From NCBI GenBank assembly GCA_032334055.1, contig JAUOZS010000001.1:1338501-1402500 (forward strand): a DNA stretch of 64,000 nucleotides, in the 5' to 3' direction. Below the pieces are notes generated by a model. That model saw only the letters and a list, made by a program, of their open reading frames with translations. It searched no databases and was not told where the DNA came from. Each line of letters begins with the position of its first letter. The first letter of the stretch is position 1. Positions 43,845 through 56,072 of this stretch are shown here, in pieces. The position numbers and the translations under genes are program-made. The DNA is from Selenomonadales bacterium 4137-cl (lineage in GTDB: Bacteria; Bacillota; Negativicutes; Sporomusales; UBA7701).

Positions 43845-46358
43845 ATGGCGAAACCAGGAAAGATATGGCGGGTCGTGCCGGCGCGCGACGAGTTGGCCGC
43901 GCGTTTGGCGCGCAATCTCGGCGTGTCGCCGGTGGTCGCCCAGGTGCTCGTGAACCGCGGTATCAGCGATGAAGCCGAGGCCCGGTTGTTTTTGCGCGGC
44001 GGCCGCGAGACGCTGCCTGATCCGTTTCTCATGCTGGGAATGGAGGCGGCGGTCGTACGGATAAGGGCTGCTGTCGACGCTGGCGAGAAGATAACGGTTT
44101 ACGGCGATTACGATGTGGACGGGGTGACGGCCACGGCGCTGCTTTACCGCGTACTGACGCGGCTGGGGGGTGCGGTGGATTATTATATTCCCGAACGCCA
44201 GAACGAGGGTTACGGCCTTAACGCTACGGCGTTGGAGATGTTGTACCAGTCGGGCACCAGGCTCTTGGTCACGGTGGATTGCGGCATCAGCGCGGCAGCC
44301 GAGGTGGCGGCGCTGGCCGGCAGAATGGATATCATCGTCACCGACCATCACCAGCCGCCGGAGGTTTTGCCGCCGGCCCTCGCCGTTCTTAATCCCAAAC
44401 AGAGAGGGTGCCCTTACCCTGAGAAGAACTTGGCCGGGGTGGGGGTGGCCTTCAAGCTTTGTCAGGGGCTCTGGCGGCGTTATAAGGACGACGAGGCCGG
44501 GCTAGACGGTTATCTCGACCTTGTGGCGGTCGGTACGGTCGCCGATATCGTGCCTCTGACGGGTGAGAATCGCGTGCTGGTAAAGCTGGGGCTGTCCCAA
44601 CTGGCCGTAACGGCCAATGTGGGCCTCCGGGCGATTATGTCAGTCGCCGGTTTGCCGGCTGATAAAATGGATACCGGCAGGGTGGGATTCGGCATCGCGC
44701 CGCGCCTGAACGCGGCAGGACGCCTGGGTCACGCGGCGGCCGGGGTGGAACTGCTGATCACTGACGACAGCGCCCGGGCGGCTGAGCTGGCTACCGAGCT
44801 CGACGCCGAGAACAGCCGCCGCCAGGCGGTGGAGAAGGAGTTGCTGGCCGCGGCGGAAGGCGTGCTGGCCGGCGCAGATCCCGCCGCGCAGAAGGTGCTG
44901 GTGCTGGCGGGCGAAAACTGGCATTCCGGGGTTATCGGCATTGTGGCCTCACGCCTGGTGGATAGGTACTATCGCCCGGTTGTCATGATCAGCGTCCGTG
45001 ACGGGATTGGCAAGGGTTCGTGCCGCAGCATCCCCGGTTTCGATATTTACCGCGCCCTCGAACAGTGCGCCGATCTGCTCGTTCAGTTCGGCGGTCATCA
45101 GTTCGCGGCCGGTCTCACCATCGAGGCCGCTAATATTGACGCTTTAAGGGACAGGCTCTCTGATATCGCCGCGGCGACTCTAACCGCCGCCGATTATCAA
45201 CCGGTGCTTGATATTGATGCCTGCGTCGCTTTGTCCGAGATCGACGCCGCATTTCTGCAGCAGTTGGCCGCCCTTGCCCCTCATGGGACGGGCAATCCCA
45301 GCCCGGTCTTCGTCTGCGAGGAGCTTGCGGTTACGGAGGTGCGGCCGGTGGGGCAGGAGGGGCGTCACCTTAAGCTCAGGGTCAGGCGGGAGCGTGTCAA
45401 CGGAGATGTTATCGGCTGGGATTTGGGTGGACTTGCCGCCCGCCTCGACGGCGACGCGACCATCGACCTGGCCTTTGTGCCCGAGTTCAATGAATGGCGG
45501 GGGCAGCGCACCATTCAGCTCAAAGCTAATGATGTCCGCGTGCGGCCGACGGCGCCCGAGCAGGTGAGGCTGATCGACGCCCGCGGTGAGGATAAGGAGG
45601 CTTACCTGGCGAAGGTTTTGCCGGACAGTTTGAAGACATTGGTAGTGGTAAACGACCGCCGCGAAGCGGTGTTGCTCGCCCGCAGGCTTAGCAGGCTGTC
45701 GGCGGCCGTCGCGGGCGTGGGCTGCTGGCATCCGGCTATGGGAGCCGGCCGTGAAGGGCGGCTGCGCCGCCGGTTCGCAGCCGGCGGGTTGCAGGTGCTG
45801 GTGGCGGCCGGGGATTACGGCGGCGAAGACGACGGTATCGCCGACATAATCTTTTATAAGCCGCCGCTGACGAAGGCGGTGCTCGGCGCTTATTGCCGTC
45901 TGGCCGCCGCCCAGAGCGGGCCGGTCGGGCTGCATTTCGCCTATGGCGCCGCCGACCGGCGTGATTCAGGTGCCTTGGTGGAAGAACTGTTCCCAGACCG
46001 CAAGCAGGTCGGGTGGGTATACCTTACCCTGCGGGAGACCGCCGGACCGGATGGCCGCGTAAGCTTGCCGCCGCGACTGCTGGGCCGCGCCGTCGCCGCG
46101 AGGAGCGGCAGGGTCGCGAGTCCGGCGGGGGTTGAGGCCTGTGTAGCCGTGCTTGCCGAAATAGGCCTGGCACGGTACGATGGTACTAATGCGGGCAAGA
46201 TTGTTATGTCGCCTGTACCGGATCGGAAGCTGGACCTGGAATGCTCGGCCGCGTTTCGCGCCGGGGTCGCCGCCAGGCGGGAATACGCCGCATTCGTCGC
46301 CCGCCTGCTCGGCTCGCCGCTGACGGAGCTGTGGAAGTTGGCGACAGACGGGGAATAA
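43845..46358 (+). CDS. recJ: Single-stranded-DNA exonuclease RecJ
   Basis: 837 residues. The DHH core has VYGDYDVDGVTATALL (about 85-100), VTVDCGIS and IVTDHHQPPE (about 165). The DHHA1 part carries VIGIVASRLVDRY. An OB-fold domain follows, with the start of the long C-terminal extension near residue 570. The extension of about 260 residues is present in many Firmicute RecJ proteins and is longer than in E. coli (577 aa). It degrades single-stranded DNA 5'-3' in recombination and repair. ATG 43845 follows TTGGAGGAAG. Confidence 0.94.
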   Translation: MAKPGKIWRVVPARDELAARLARNLGVSPVVAQVLVNRGISDEAEARLFLRGGRETLPDPFLMLGMEAAVVRIRAAVDAGEKITVYGDYDVDGVTATALLYRVLTRLGGAVDYYIPERQNEGYGLNATALEMLYQSGTRLLVTVDCGISAAAEVAALAGRMDIIVTDHHQPPEVLPPALAVLNPKQRGCPYPEKNLAGVGVAFKLCQGLWRRYKDDEAGLDGYLDLVAVGTVADIVPLTGENRVLVKLGLSQLAVTANVGLRAIMSVAGLPADKMDTGRVGFGIAPRLNAAGRLGHAAAGVELLITDDSARAAELATELDAENSRRQAVEKELLAAAEGVLAGADPAAQKVLVLAGENWHSGVIGIVASRLVDRYYRPVVMISVRDGIGKGSCRSIPGFDIYRALEQCADLLVQFGGHQFAAGLTIEAANIDALRDRLSDIAAATLTAADYQPVLDIDACVALSEIDAAFLQQLAALAPHGTGNPSPVFVCEELAVTEVRPVGQEGRHLKLRVRRERVNGDVIGWDLGGLAARLDGDATIDLAFVPEFNEWRGQRTIQLKANDVRVRPTAPEQVRLIDARGEDKEAYLAKVLPDSLKTLVVVNDRREAVLLARRLSRLSAAVAGVGCWHPAMGAGREGRLRRRFAAGGLQVLVAAGDYGGEDDGIADIIFYKPPLTKAVLGAYCRLAAAQSGPVGLHFAYGAADRRDSGALVEELFPDRKQVGWVYLTLRETAGPDGRVSLPPRLLGRAVAARSGRVASPAGVEACVAVLAEIGLARYDGTNAGKIVMSPVPDRKLDLECSAAFRAGVAARREYAAFVARLLGSPLTELWKLATDGE

Positions 46359-46395
46359 TCTATAGCAAGCAACGTGTCGGGGAGGAGGTGTACTC

Positions 46396-48603
46396 TTGAG
46401 CAGTGAACCGGCGGTCGGCATCAGGGATCTGATCGGCCAAATCAAGACATATCTGCCGGAAGAAGCGGCTGCGCCGGTCGAACGGGCGTATCGCTTCGCC
46501 CAGGCCGCCCACGAGGGGCAGAAACGGGTCTCTGGGGAGGAATATATCTCCCATCCTCTGGGGGTCGCTAAAATCCTTGCCGACCTCCAGCTCGACGCCG
46601 TCACCATCAGCGCCGCCCTTCTCCACGATGTCGTCGAGGATACCGTGGTGACAGCCGAGGAGCTGGAAAAGCAGTTCGGCAAGGAAGTGGCCATGCTGGT
46701 CGACGGAGTCACCAAGCTGAGTCGCATCGAGTACAAATCCAAGGAAGAACAGCAACTTGAAAACTACCGCAAGATGTTCCTGGCTATGGCCAAGGACATC
46801 CGCGTGGTGCTGATAAAACTCGCCGACCGTCTGCACAATATGCGGACACTTAAGTTCATGCCGACCGAGAAGCAGCGGGAAACGGCCCGGGAGACGCTGG
46901 AGATATTTGCCCCCCTGGCTCACCGGCTGGGTATTTTCCGCGTCAAATGGGAGCTTGAGGACCTGGCTTTCCGCTATCTTGAACCGGATAACTATTACAA
47001 GCTTGTCGACGAAGTCAAGCAGAAGCGGGCCGAACGCGAGGAGATGATCGGCGAGGCTGTCGTGCTGTTGCGCGAGCGCCTGGAAGCGATGGGGATCAAG
47101 GCCGAGATCCAGGGACGGCCGAAGAACTTTTACAGCATCTTCAAAAAGATGCAGAAAGATCATAAAGACCTCGGCGAAATATACGACCTGTCGGCGGTCC
47201 GCGTCGTCGTCGACAACGTCAAGGACTGCTACGGCGCCCTCGGCATCGTCCATACCCTTTGGAAGCCTCTGCCGTACCGGTTCAAGGATTTCATCGCCAT
47301 GCCCAAATCCAACCTCTACCAGTCGCTGCATACCACCGTCATCGGCCCTTCAGGGCAGCCGCTGGAAATCCAGATCAGGACCTGGGAAATGCACCGTATC
47401 TCCGAATACGGCATTGCCGCCCACTGGCGCTACAAGGAAGGCGGCAAAAGCGCCGACAAGGATTACGAACAGAAGCTGTCATGGCTGCGGCAGCTACTCG
47501 AATGGCAGCAGGATCTGCGGGATCCGCGGGAATTCATGGAGACCGTCAGGCTCGATGTCCTTACCGACGAAGTCTTCGTGTTCACTCCCCGGGGCGACGT
47601 CATCGATCTGCCGGCAGGCTCCAATCCCATCGATTTCGCCTACCGCGTCCACACCGAAGTCGGCCACCGCTGCACCGGTGCGCGGGTCAACAATAAGATG
47701 GTGCCGTTGGAGACGAAGCTCAACAACGGCGACATCGTCGAGATCATCACCAGCAAGCAGGCCGGCGGCCCCAGCCGCGACTGGCTGAATATCGTCGCCT
47801 CCTCGGACACGAAAAACAAAATCCGCCAGTGGTTCAAGAAGGAAAAGCGCGAGGAGAACATCGCCAAGGGCCGCGAAATGCTCGAAAGAGAGAGCAAGCG
47901 GCTGGGTTACGAAATATCCGAGTTGACTAAAAGCGACCGGCTTGAGGATTTGGCCAGGAAGCTCAACTGGGGCAGCGCGGAAGATCTGGTGGCCGCCCTC
48001 GGCTACGGCGGGCAATCGCTGCCGGGGGTAATGACCAAGCTTGTCGAGGCTTACCGCAAGGCACAGCGGTCCGCCGCCCCCGCCGACCTAGCCACGATCG
48101 TCGCCGAGGTAAAACCGAAAAAGACCAAGAGCAAGTCGAGCCACGGCATCCTCGTCAAGGGCGAGGCCGGGGTGATGGTGCGGCTGGCCCGCTGCTGCAA
48201 CCCCGTGCCGGGCGACGAGATCGTCGGCTACATCACCCGCGGCCGAGGCGTGTCCGTGCACCGCACCGATTGTCCCAACCTCCTCGGCAGCCGCGAGGAA
48301 TTCGAGCGGATGATCGAGGTTGAATGGGACATCGTTCCCGACAGCCTCTATCGCGTGCCGGTGGAGATCTCCTGCGTCGACCGCGCCGGAGTCTTGTCCG
48401 AGATACTGATGATGACGTCCGAAGCCAAAATCAACGTCAGCTCGGTCAACGCCAAAACCCACAAGAACAAGCTGGCCACCATTTATCTCAGTTTGGAGAT
48501 TGGCAGCCTCAGCCAGTTGGAGAATATAATGAACAAGATGCGCAAGGTCAAGGATGTTTACAGCGTCCAGCGCGCCGCCCCGATAGCTGGAGGGGCGCCG
48601 TGA
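46396..48603 (+). CDS. relA: (p)ppGpp synthetase/hydrolase Rel
   Basis: 735 residues, the bifunctional Rel layout. HD hydrolase at the N-terminus ([31 protein letters not shown]), synthetase ([22 protein letters not shown]), TGS ([24 protein letters not shown]), a zinc-finger/RIS region ([22 protein letters not shown]) and a C-terminal ACT domain. Both hydrolase HD and synthetase motifs are intact, so both activities are predicted. The start is TTG 46396, about 7 nt after a strong GGAGGAGGTG. It starts the relA-dtd-MBL group. Confidence 0.94.
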   Translation: MSSEPAVGIRDLIGQIKTYLPEEAAAPVERAYRFAQAAHEGQKRVSGEEYISHPLGVAKILADLQLDAVTISAALLHDVVEDTVVTAEELEKQFGKEVAMLVDGVTKLSRIEYKSKEEQQLENYRKMFLAMAKDIRVVLIKLADRLHNMRTLKFMPTEKQRETARETLEIFAPLAHRLGIFRVKWELEDLAFRYLEPDNYYKLVDEVKQKRAEREEMIGEAVVLLRERLEAMGIKAEIQGRPKNFYSIFKKMQKDHKDLGEIYDLSAVRVVVDNVKDCYGALGIVHTLWKPLPYRFKDFIAMPKSNLYQSLHTTVIGPSGQPLEIQIRTWEMHRISEYGIAAHWRYKEGGKSADKDYEQKLSWLRQLLEWQQDLRDPREFMETVRLDVLTDEVFVFTPRGDVIDLPAGSNPIDFAYRVHTEVGHRCTGARVNNKMVPLETKLNNGDIVEIITSKQAGGPSRDWLNIVASSDTKNKIRQWFKKEKREENIAKGREMLERESKRLGYEISELTKSDRLEDLARKLNWGSAEDLVAALGYGGQSLPGVMTKLVEAYRKAQRSAAPADLATIVAEVKPKKTKSKSSHGILVKGEAGVMVRLARCCNPVPGDEIVGYITRGRGVSVHRTDCPNLLGSREEFERMIEVEWDIVPDSLYRVPVEISCVDRAGVLSEILMMTSEAKINVSSVNAKTHKNKLATIYLSLEIGSLSQLENIMNKMRKVKDVYSVQRAAPIAGGAP

Positions 48604-49049
48604 GGGCGGTCGTGCAGCGCACCGACGCTGCGTCGGTGACGGTCGACGGCCGTCAGGTAGGAGCCGCGGGCCGCGGCCTCACAGTATTTCTCGGCGTCGG
48701 CGGCGGCGACGGTGAAACGGACGCCCGCTACCTGGCGGAAAAAATTGTAAATTTGCGCATTTTTCCCGACGATCAGGGTAAAATGAATCTATCTCTCCGC
48801 GATGTGGGCGGTGAACTGCTGGTCATTTCGCAGTTCACTCTTTACGGCGACTGCCGCAAAGGACGGCGGCCTGGGTTCGACGCCGCCGCGCCGCCGGCCG
48901 TCGCCCAGGAGCTGTATGAAAGATTCATCGCCGTCTGCCGGGAGGCCGGCATCAAAACCGCGAGCGGCCAGTTCCAGGCCGACATGGTCGTTAAACTTGA
49001 AAACCATGGGCCGGTTACTATGCTGTTAGACAGCAGCCGTCTGTTTTAA
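48600..49049 (+). CDS. dtd: D-aminoacyl-tRNA deacylase
   Basis: 149 residues. Starts [18 protein letters not shown] with the strand-leading pattern of DTD; the [17 protein letters not shown] and the late GPVTMLLDS (Gly-cisPro chiral filter) motifs are present. It removes D-amino acids mischarged onto tRNA. The GTG start overlaps the relA stop (GTGA), giving translational coupling as in many Firmicutes. Confidence 0.95.
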   Translation: MRAVVQRTDAASVTVDGRQVGAAGRGLTVFLGVGGGDGETDARYLAEKIVNLRIFPDDQGKMNLSLRDVGGELLVISQFTLYGDCRKGRRPGFDAAAPPAVAQELYERFIAVCREAGIKTASGQFQADMVVKLENHGPVTMLLDSSRLF

Positions 49050-49063
49050 GGAGGAGGAATAAC

Positions 49064-49687
49064 ATGAAGATTGTCAAACTGGAAGTCGGCAGCCTCGGCA
49101 CAAACTGCTACATCGTATTCACCGAGGAAACCAGGGAAGCGGCGGTAATCGATCCCGGCGGCAGTGTGGCGGAGATTCTCGGCGTCGTCGGGAAGGAGAA
49201 GCTTACTGTCAAGTATATTATCAATACCCATGGCCATGCCGATCACGTTCTCGGTAACATGCGCCTGAAAGAGGCGACCGGCGCTCCCATCCTCATCCAT
49301 GAGGCTGATGCCGATATGCTGACAAGCGGGCAGCTCAATTTATCGGCCTGGATAGGCGGCAGCGTGTCCTGCGGCCCCGCCGACACCCTGCTCAAGGAAG
49401 GCGACGTCATAAAAGTCGGCCAGGGCCTCGAACTGGCCGTCATTCACACTCCCGGCCATACGCCGGGCTGCATCTGCCTGAAGACCGACGGTGTTCTGTT
49501 CAGCGGCGACACACTGTTCGCCGAGTCGATCGGCCGTACCGATTTCCCCGGCGGCTCTTACAGCCAGCTGATCAACAACGTCAAGGAAAAGCTCCTTATT
49601 CTCGACGACAGCGTAAAAGTTTATCCCGGCCACGGGCCGGAGACGAGCATCGGTCGGGAGCGGAAGATGAATCCCTTTATCCAATAA
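49064..49687 (+). CDS. MBL-fold metallo-hydrolase (glyoxalase II-like)
   Basis: 207 residues with a full metallo-beta-lactamase metal site: NTHGHADHVLGN (HxHxDH), the third His in HTPGHTPGC, the bridging Asp in LFSGDTLF and the last His in YPGHGPET. It resembles short glyoxalase II/YcbL-type hydrolases; substrate unknown. ATG 49064 is placed behind AAGGAGGAGG, 14 nt after dtd. It is followed by an unusual structured intergenic region. Confidence 0.88.
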   Translation: MKIVKLEVGSLGTNCYIVFTEETREAAVIDPGGSVAEILGVVGKEKLTVKYIINTHGHADHVLGNMRLKEATGAPILIHEADADMLTSGQLNLSAWIGGSVSCGPADTLLKEGDVIKVGQGLELAVIHTPGHTPGCICLKTDGVLFSGDTLFAESIGRTDFPGGSYSQLINNVKEKLLILDDSVKVYPGHGPETSIGRERKMNPFIQ

Positions 49688-49701
49688 CGATTTTGGAGAT
49701 G

Positions 49702-49823
49702 CGGGTGCCCAAGGTACCCCGAATGCAAGGCCAGAGGATGCGCGCAGGCGCGCTTCGCACGTACGCCGAGCGCAGCATCCGAAGAGCATCGCCGCAGTTG
49801 GGCTTTTCGGACACCCGAAAAAG
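49702..49823 (+). other. Structured intergenic element of about 120 nt
   Basis: A foldable segment between the MBL and permease genes. CGGGTG (49702-49707) pairs with CACCCG (49812-49817) and CCCAA (49708-49712) with TTGGG (49798-49802). Inside, GGATGC (49736-49741) pairs with GCATCC (49775-49780) around a GC-rich arm. Competing hairpins exist: GGGTGCC-CAA-GGTACCC at the left and CTTTTCGG/CCGAAAAAG (49803-49823) at the right. No frame with a ribosome site was seen. It could be a cis-regulatory RNA for the permease or a genome-wide repeat. Confidence 0.5.
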
Positions 49824-49844
49824 AGCGGCTTGGAGTGATTCCTT

Positions 49845-50876
49845 GTGTCCAAACCGTACTTCATCTGGCTAAAGTTAGTCGTTGTACTGGCGGCCTTCTA
49901 TCTACTAAGCAAGGTCACGCCAATATACCTGCCGATTATCCTCGCCATTGTGTTCGCGTTTATTATCAATCCGCTGGCCAGCCGCCTAGCGCGCCTGCGG
50001 GCCGGCAGCCGTTTCCTTATGCCGCACGGCCTGGCGGTAGCTTTGGCTATCGCCGTCGCCATCGGCGTGCTGACGGCGGTGATAAGCTTTATCTTTTCCC
50101 CGTTCGTGAGCGAGTTCAACCGCCTGATCGTCAATTTGCCTGCGCTGATTCAGAAAATCCAGGCGCTCACCGGGCGGCTTGAGGAACAGGCCAACTCGAT
50201 AAGTCTGCCCGCCAACATCAGGCTGATTATCGACCAGATATTGTCGAGCGCGGCCTCTTACGCCGTCACGCTGGGACGGCGCGTCCTGGGTGCCACCGTA
50301 GGCTTCGCGTCCAAGGTGGTGGAACTGGTGGTTGTTCCGGTGCTTACTTATTATTTCCTCAAGGACTGGCGCGCGCTCAAATCATCGGCGATCGAAGCAC
50401 TGCCGCCCGATTGGCGCGACAGGGGCCGCGTAATCATCGAGGAGATGGGGGCGACGGTAAGCGGCTATATTCGCGGGCAGGCCGTCGTCAGCGTTTTGAT
50501 GGGCTTTCTCGCCTTCGTCGGCATGTACTTCCTTGGGGTCGACTATCCGCTCGTTTTCGGGCTGCTGGCCGCGCTCACCGAAACTATCCCGATCGTCGGT
50601 CCGATTATCGGCGCCGCCCCGGCGGTATTTCTGGCCTATCTCGCCACTCCCGAACTGGCGGCGAAGGTTATCATCTTTTTCCTGGTGATCCACCAACTCG
50701 AAAATCACATCATCGTTCCCAAGATAATGGGCAAGTCGATCGATCTGCACCCGGTGACGGTCATTATCAGTCTGCTTATCGGCGGCCAGCTCATGGGGGT
50801 CGTGGGCATGATCCTGGCGGTCCCGGCGGCGGCGCTGCTGAAAGTGCTCTACAGGCATCTGTGGCGGTATGAGTGA
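49845..50876 (+). CDS. AI-2E-family transporter / permease, first copy
   Basis: 343 residues starting GTG 49845 behind TTGGAGTG. About eight membrane helices in the typical arrangement: an N-terminal pair with PIILAIVFAFIINPLASRLAR, a mid-protein amphipathic stretch, and a late group with the conserved FLVIHQLENHIIVPKIMGK and VGMILAVPAAALLKVL. The family (YdiK/PerM/TqsA) includes autoinducer-2 exporters, Na+/H+ antiporters and unknowns; no substrate can be assigned. A second member begins at 63377. Confidence 0.88.
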   Translation: MSKPYFIWLKLVVVLAAFYLLSKVTPIYLPIILAIVFAFIINPLASRLARLRAGSRFLMPHGLAVALAIAVAIGVLTAVISFIFSPFVSEFNRLIVNLPALIQKIQALTGRLEEQANSISLPANIRLIIDQILSSAASYAVTLGRRVLGATVGFASKVVELVVVPVLTYYFLKDWRALKSSAIEALPPDWRDRGRVIIEEMGATVSGYIRGQAVVSVLMGFLAFVGMYFLGVDYPLVFGLLAALTETIPIVGPIIGAAPAVFLAYLATPELAAKVIIFFLVIHQLENHIIVPKIMGKSIDLHPVTVIISLLIGGQLMGVVGMILAVPAAALLKVLYRHLWRYE

Positions 50877-50896
50877 AGGGGGAAGGGGTTGATCTT

Positions 50897-51346
50897 ATGA
50901 GCATAACCATGGCCGAGCTCAGGCAGAAGTTCCGCGACCGCCAGTACAAACTGACATCGCAGCGCCAGACCATCCTTCAGGCTTTTCTGGACCATCCCGA
51001 CCGTCACCTATCGGCCGAGGACGTTTATACCATCGTCCGCAAGCAGTCGCCGGAAATCGGCCTGGCGACCGTTTACCGCACCCTGGAACTGTTCAACGAG
51101 CTCGATATAGTCCAGCGGCTCGATTTCGGCGATGGCCGGCAGCGCTATGAGATTAACGAGACGAGCACCCCCCATCACCACCATCATCTTATTTGCCTCA
51201 GCTGCGGCAAGGTGAAGGAATTCGGCGACGACTTGCTGGAGACGCTGGAATCGGCGATCGCCAAACGAAGCAAATTTGCCATCGTCGACCATCAGCTGAA
51301 ATTCTACGGCTATTGTCAGGAGTGCCAAAAGAGACGTGAAGGTTAA
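50897..51346 (+). CDS. Fur-family metal/peroxide-responsive repressor
   Basis: 149 residues from ATG 50897, behind GGAAGGGG; GTG 50873 is in frame but lies at the end of the permease. Winged helix: QRQTILQAFLDHPDRHLSAEDVYTIV and GLATVYRTLELFNELDIVQRL. The metal sites are the HHHHH run (His residues near 102-106) and two CxxC pairs, CLSC and CQEC. It could be Fur, PerR or Zur; the paired CxxC structural zinc site and the His run are shared, so the exact sensor type is unresolved. It overlaps hemZ by 11 nt, which suggests haem-linked iron control. Confidence 0.88.
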   Translation: MSITMAELRQKFRDRQYKLTSQRQTILQAFLDHPDRHLSAEDVYTIVRKQSPEIGLATVYRTLELFNELDIVQRLDFGDGRQRYEINETSTPHHHHHLICLSCGKVKEFGDDLLETLESAIAKRSKFAIVDHQLKFYGYCQECQKRREG

Positions 51347-52847
51347 CGGGTATTACTTGCCGGCTGCCGATGACGGTCTGGCGGGCGCGGTGGCCGACGC
51401 CGCCACGCTGTTCTCCATTCCCGCCGCCGGCGTTTTGGCCGGCGGCGATATTGACGCCCTTCTTCCCGCGGACGCCGTATTTATCCGTAACACGGTGACA
51501 GGCGGTGCGGACAAGGCAGTCGTTACCGAGGTGTTTTTCCGGCGCGAAGACGGTGCCCTGGGCTGCCACACCAGGCGGGCGAGGGAGGGGGACGAGGAGG
51601 CGGCGGCGGCCGCCCAGCGACTCGTCCGCCTTAATCTGCTCGCTATCCTGAAGCTAATTACCGGGCGCAACCCGGGTCCTTGGGGCATCCTCCGCGGCGT
51701 GCGGCCGATAAAGATCGTCCATCGCCTGCTGGACAACGGACTCAGCCTCGGGCAAGCCGCCGACCGGCTGGCGGCCGACTACGCCGTCGAGCCGGACAAG
51801 GCCCGTCTTATCGCCGCGATCGGCCTTAGACAGCGCCCCTTCCTGCATTCGGGCCGGGAAGGCCGGCGGCTGGTGAGCGTATACGTCGGTGTACCCTACT
51901 GCCCATCGCGGTGTCTGTACTGTTCCTTTCCCGCTAACGTATTGCCTGCCGACCATGCAAAGGTGGCGGCTTTTTTAAGTGCCCTGGAGACCGATATCGC
52001 GGCCGCCGCTGATCTTATCGCCCGCCGGGGACTGGCGGCCGAGACGGTGTATATCGGCGGCGGCACTCCGACCAGCCTCGGCGACGCCGACTTCGCCCGG
52101 CTGCTAGAGAAGGTGCGCGGAGCGTTCGTAAGCGCCGCCACGCGCGAGTTTACGGTTGAGGCCGGGCGCCCCGACTGCATCACCGACAACAAGGTTTCTG
52201 CCATGGCTACGTCGGGGGTTACGCGGGTAAGCGTCAATCCGCAGACGATGCAGGAAAAAACCTTAAAACTTATTGGACGAAACCATACCGTCCGCGATAT
52301 AATAGTAATGTTTAGGAAAATACGCTCTGCGGGCATCCCGATTATTAACATGGACATAATCGCCGGCCTGCCGGAAGAAACAGAGCGGGATATGGCCGCG
52401 ACCATGGCGGACATTGCCGCGCTGGCGCCCGACAACATCACGGTCCACACTTTGGCGATCAAGCGGGGCTCGCGTCTTGCCGCCGGCTGCGACGGTGTGG
52501 CGCTGCCGGACGAGCGCACCACCGCCGCCATGATGGCCATCGCCGCCGATGGGGCCCGGGCCATGGGGCAGTTACCTTATTACCTTTACCGCCAGAAATA
52601 TATGACCGGCAACCTGGAAAACGTGGGCTACGCCCTCCCGGGCGCCGAATGCATCTACAACATCCAGATAATCGAGGAGCGGCAGACGATCATCGGCGTA
52701 GGACCGGCGGCCGCCACCAAGGCCGTCGCCGCCGACTACCGCCTCGACAGCTGCTACAATCCCAAAGACGTCGCTACCTATATCGCCAACATCGACCACT
52801 ACATACGGCGGCGGGAGGAACTCCTCGCCGCGCTGTTCAGCCGCTAA
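51336..52847 (+). CDS. hemZ: Oxygen-independent coproporphyrinogen dehydrogenase-like radical SAM protein HemZ
   Basis: 503 residues with an N-terminal extension of about 170 residues, typical of HemZ as opposed to HemN. The radical SAM motif is CPSRCLYCSFPAN near residue 188. The SAM and substrate segments follow (YIGGGTPTSL, TVEAGRPDCIT, NPQTMQEKTL, DIIAGLPEET). It acts in anaerobic haem synthesis or haem handling. The GTG 51336 start lies inside fur; the CAGGAG upstream supports it. The next gene, hisS, is 15 nt away. Confidence 0.9.
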   Translation: MKVNGYYLPAADDGLAGAVADAATLFSIPAAGVLAGGDIDALLPADAVFIRNTVTGGADKAVVTEVFFRREDGALGCHTRRAREGDEEAAAAAQRLVRLNLLAILKLITGRNPGPWGILRGVRPIKIVHRLLDNGLSLGQAADRLAADYAVEPDKARLIAAIGLRQRPFLHSGREGRRLVSVYVGVPYCPSRCLYCSFPANVLPADHAKVAAFLSALETDIAAAADLIARRGLAAETVYIGGGTPTSLGDADFARLLEKVRGAFVSAATREFTVEAGRPDCITDNKVSAMATSGVTRVSVNPQTMQEKTLKLIGRNHTVRDIIVMFRKIRSAGIPIINMDIIAGLPEETERDMAATMADIAALAPDNITVHTLAIKRGSRLAAGCDGVALPDERTTAAMMAIAADGARAMGQLPYYLYRQKYMTGNLENVGYALPGAECIYNIQIIEERQTIIGVGPAAATKAVAADYRLDSCYNPKDVATYIANIDHYIRRREELLAALFSR

Positions 52848-52862
52848 GGAGGAAAGGACAAC

Positions 52863-54128
52863 ATGGAGATTTCCGCGCCGCGGGGCACGAAAGATATAAT
52901 GCCGGACAGCAGCAGCCACTGGCAGTACGTGGAGAGGACGGCCCGCGAAGTGTGCCGGGCTTATGGCTACCGCGAGATCCGTACGCCGGTATTCGAGCAT
53001 ACCGAGCTATTTCTGCGGGGCATCGGCGAGACGACCGACATTGTTCAGAAGGAAATGTACACCTTCACCGACAAGGGCGGCCGGAGCATCACCCTGCGGC
53101 CGGAGAACACCGCCGGCACTGTCCGCGCCTACCTTGAACACAAGCTTTACGGCGAAAGCCAGCCGTCCAAGCTGTACTATATCGGCCCGATGTTCCGCTA
53201 TGACAAGCCCCAGGCCGGCCGTTTCCGCCAGTTTCACCAGTTCGGCATTGAGGCGATCGGCTCCCCCGGCCCGATCGTCGATGCCGAGATTATCCTGGCG
53301 GCGGTCGAGTTTTTCACCCGGCTGGGCCTCAAGGATCTTAATCTGTTTATCAATTCGGTCGGCTGCCCCAAATGCCGCCCGGTCTACCGCGCCAAAATCC
53401 AGGATGCTTTGAGGGGGAGCCTCGGCGAGTTCTGCGAGGACTGCCGCTCCCGTTTCGACCGCAATCCGATGCGCATTCTCGACTGCAAGAACGAAAAGTG
53501 CCAGCAGCTTTCCAAGGACGCGCCCCGGCTGGCCGACTGCCTGTGCGACGAGTGCCGCGACCACTTCGCCGGCCTCCAGACGGTGCTGACCGCCGCAGGT
53601 GTCGATTATCAGCTCAACCCGCGGTTGGTGCGCGGCCTCGACTACTACACCAAGACGGCCTTTGAAATCCAGTACCCGCCGCTGGGCGCCCAGAGCGCCG
53701 TGTGCGGCGGCGGCCGCTACGACGGGCTGATCGAGGAGATCGGCGGCAGCCCAACCCCCGCCATCGGCTATGCCATCGGTCTGGAGAGGGTGATCCTGGC
53801 CTTGGAAAAGCAGGGCTTGCTGCCGTCAACCGAGACGGGAATCGCCGTTTTCGTGGCGGCGTTCGACGACAAGACGCGCGTGCAGGCTTTCAAATTGGCT
53901 GCCGAGCTCAGGAAGGCCGGCCTTGCCTGCGAGATGGACTACCTCGGGCGCGGCCTCAAGGCCCAGCTAAAACAGGCCAACCGTTATCCGGCCCGCTTCG
54001 TGGCCATCATCGGCGAAGAAGAGGCGGCCCAGAACAAAGTCGCGCTAAAGAACATGCAGACCGGCGAGCAGCAACTTGTCGACGCCGGTCAGGTGGAACA
54101 GAAGATACGCGCGGAGATGGAGGATTAA
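52863..54128 (+). CDS. hisS: Histidyl-tRNA synthetase
   Basis: 421 residues, class II. Motif 1 is in FEHTELFLRGIGE, motif 2 in KLYYIGPMFRYDKPQAGRFRQFHQFG, histidine-A motifs RGLDYYT and YDGLI with GGGRYD, and motif 3 GYAIGLERV. The Cys-rich stretch (CPKC, CEDC, CLCDEC) between about 165 and 225 is common in Firmicute HisRS. The C-terminal anticodon domain is complete. ATG 52863 follows AAGGAGGAAAGG. It is coupled to aspS 1 nt downstream. No T-box leader is present here. Confidence 0.96.
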   Translation: MEISAPRGTKDIMPDSSSHWQYVERTAREVCRAYGYREIRTPVFEHTELFLRGIGETTDIVQKEMYTFTDKGGRSITLRPENTAGTVRAYLEHKLYGESQPSKLYYIGPMFRYDKPQAGRFRQFHQFGIEAIGSPGPIVDAEIILAAVEFFTRLGLKDLNLFINSVGCPKCRPVYRAKIQDALRGSLGEFCEDCRSRFDRNPMRILDCKNEKCQQLSKDAPRLADCLCDECRDHFAGLQTVLTAAGVDYQLNPRLVRGLDYYTKTAFEIQYPPLGAQSAVCGGGRYDGLIEEIGGSPTPAIGYAIGLERVILALEKQGLLPSTETGIAVFVAAFDDKTRVQAFKLAAELRKAGLACEMDYLGRGLKAQLKQANRYPARFVAIIGEEEAAQNKVALKNMQTGEQQLVDAGQVEQKIRAEMED

Positions 54129-54129
54129 C

Positions 54130-55917
<1,788 letters not shown>

Positions 55918-56072
55918 AGCGAAGCGGCTCGGATAACCCAGGGCGACGGCAATGATCGCCATCACTGGCAGAATATCCCGGCCGCTTTTCCCTTGCTTTT
56001 CGCCGGCAAGTTTGCTAATATAAAGACGGAATCCGCTAATAACGGAAAAGTCAAAAAATTATTGTGTAATAA

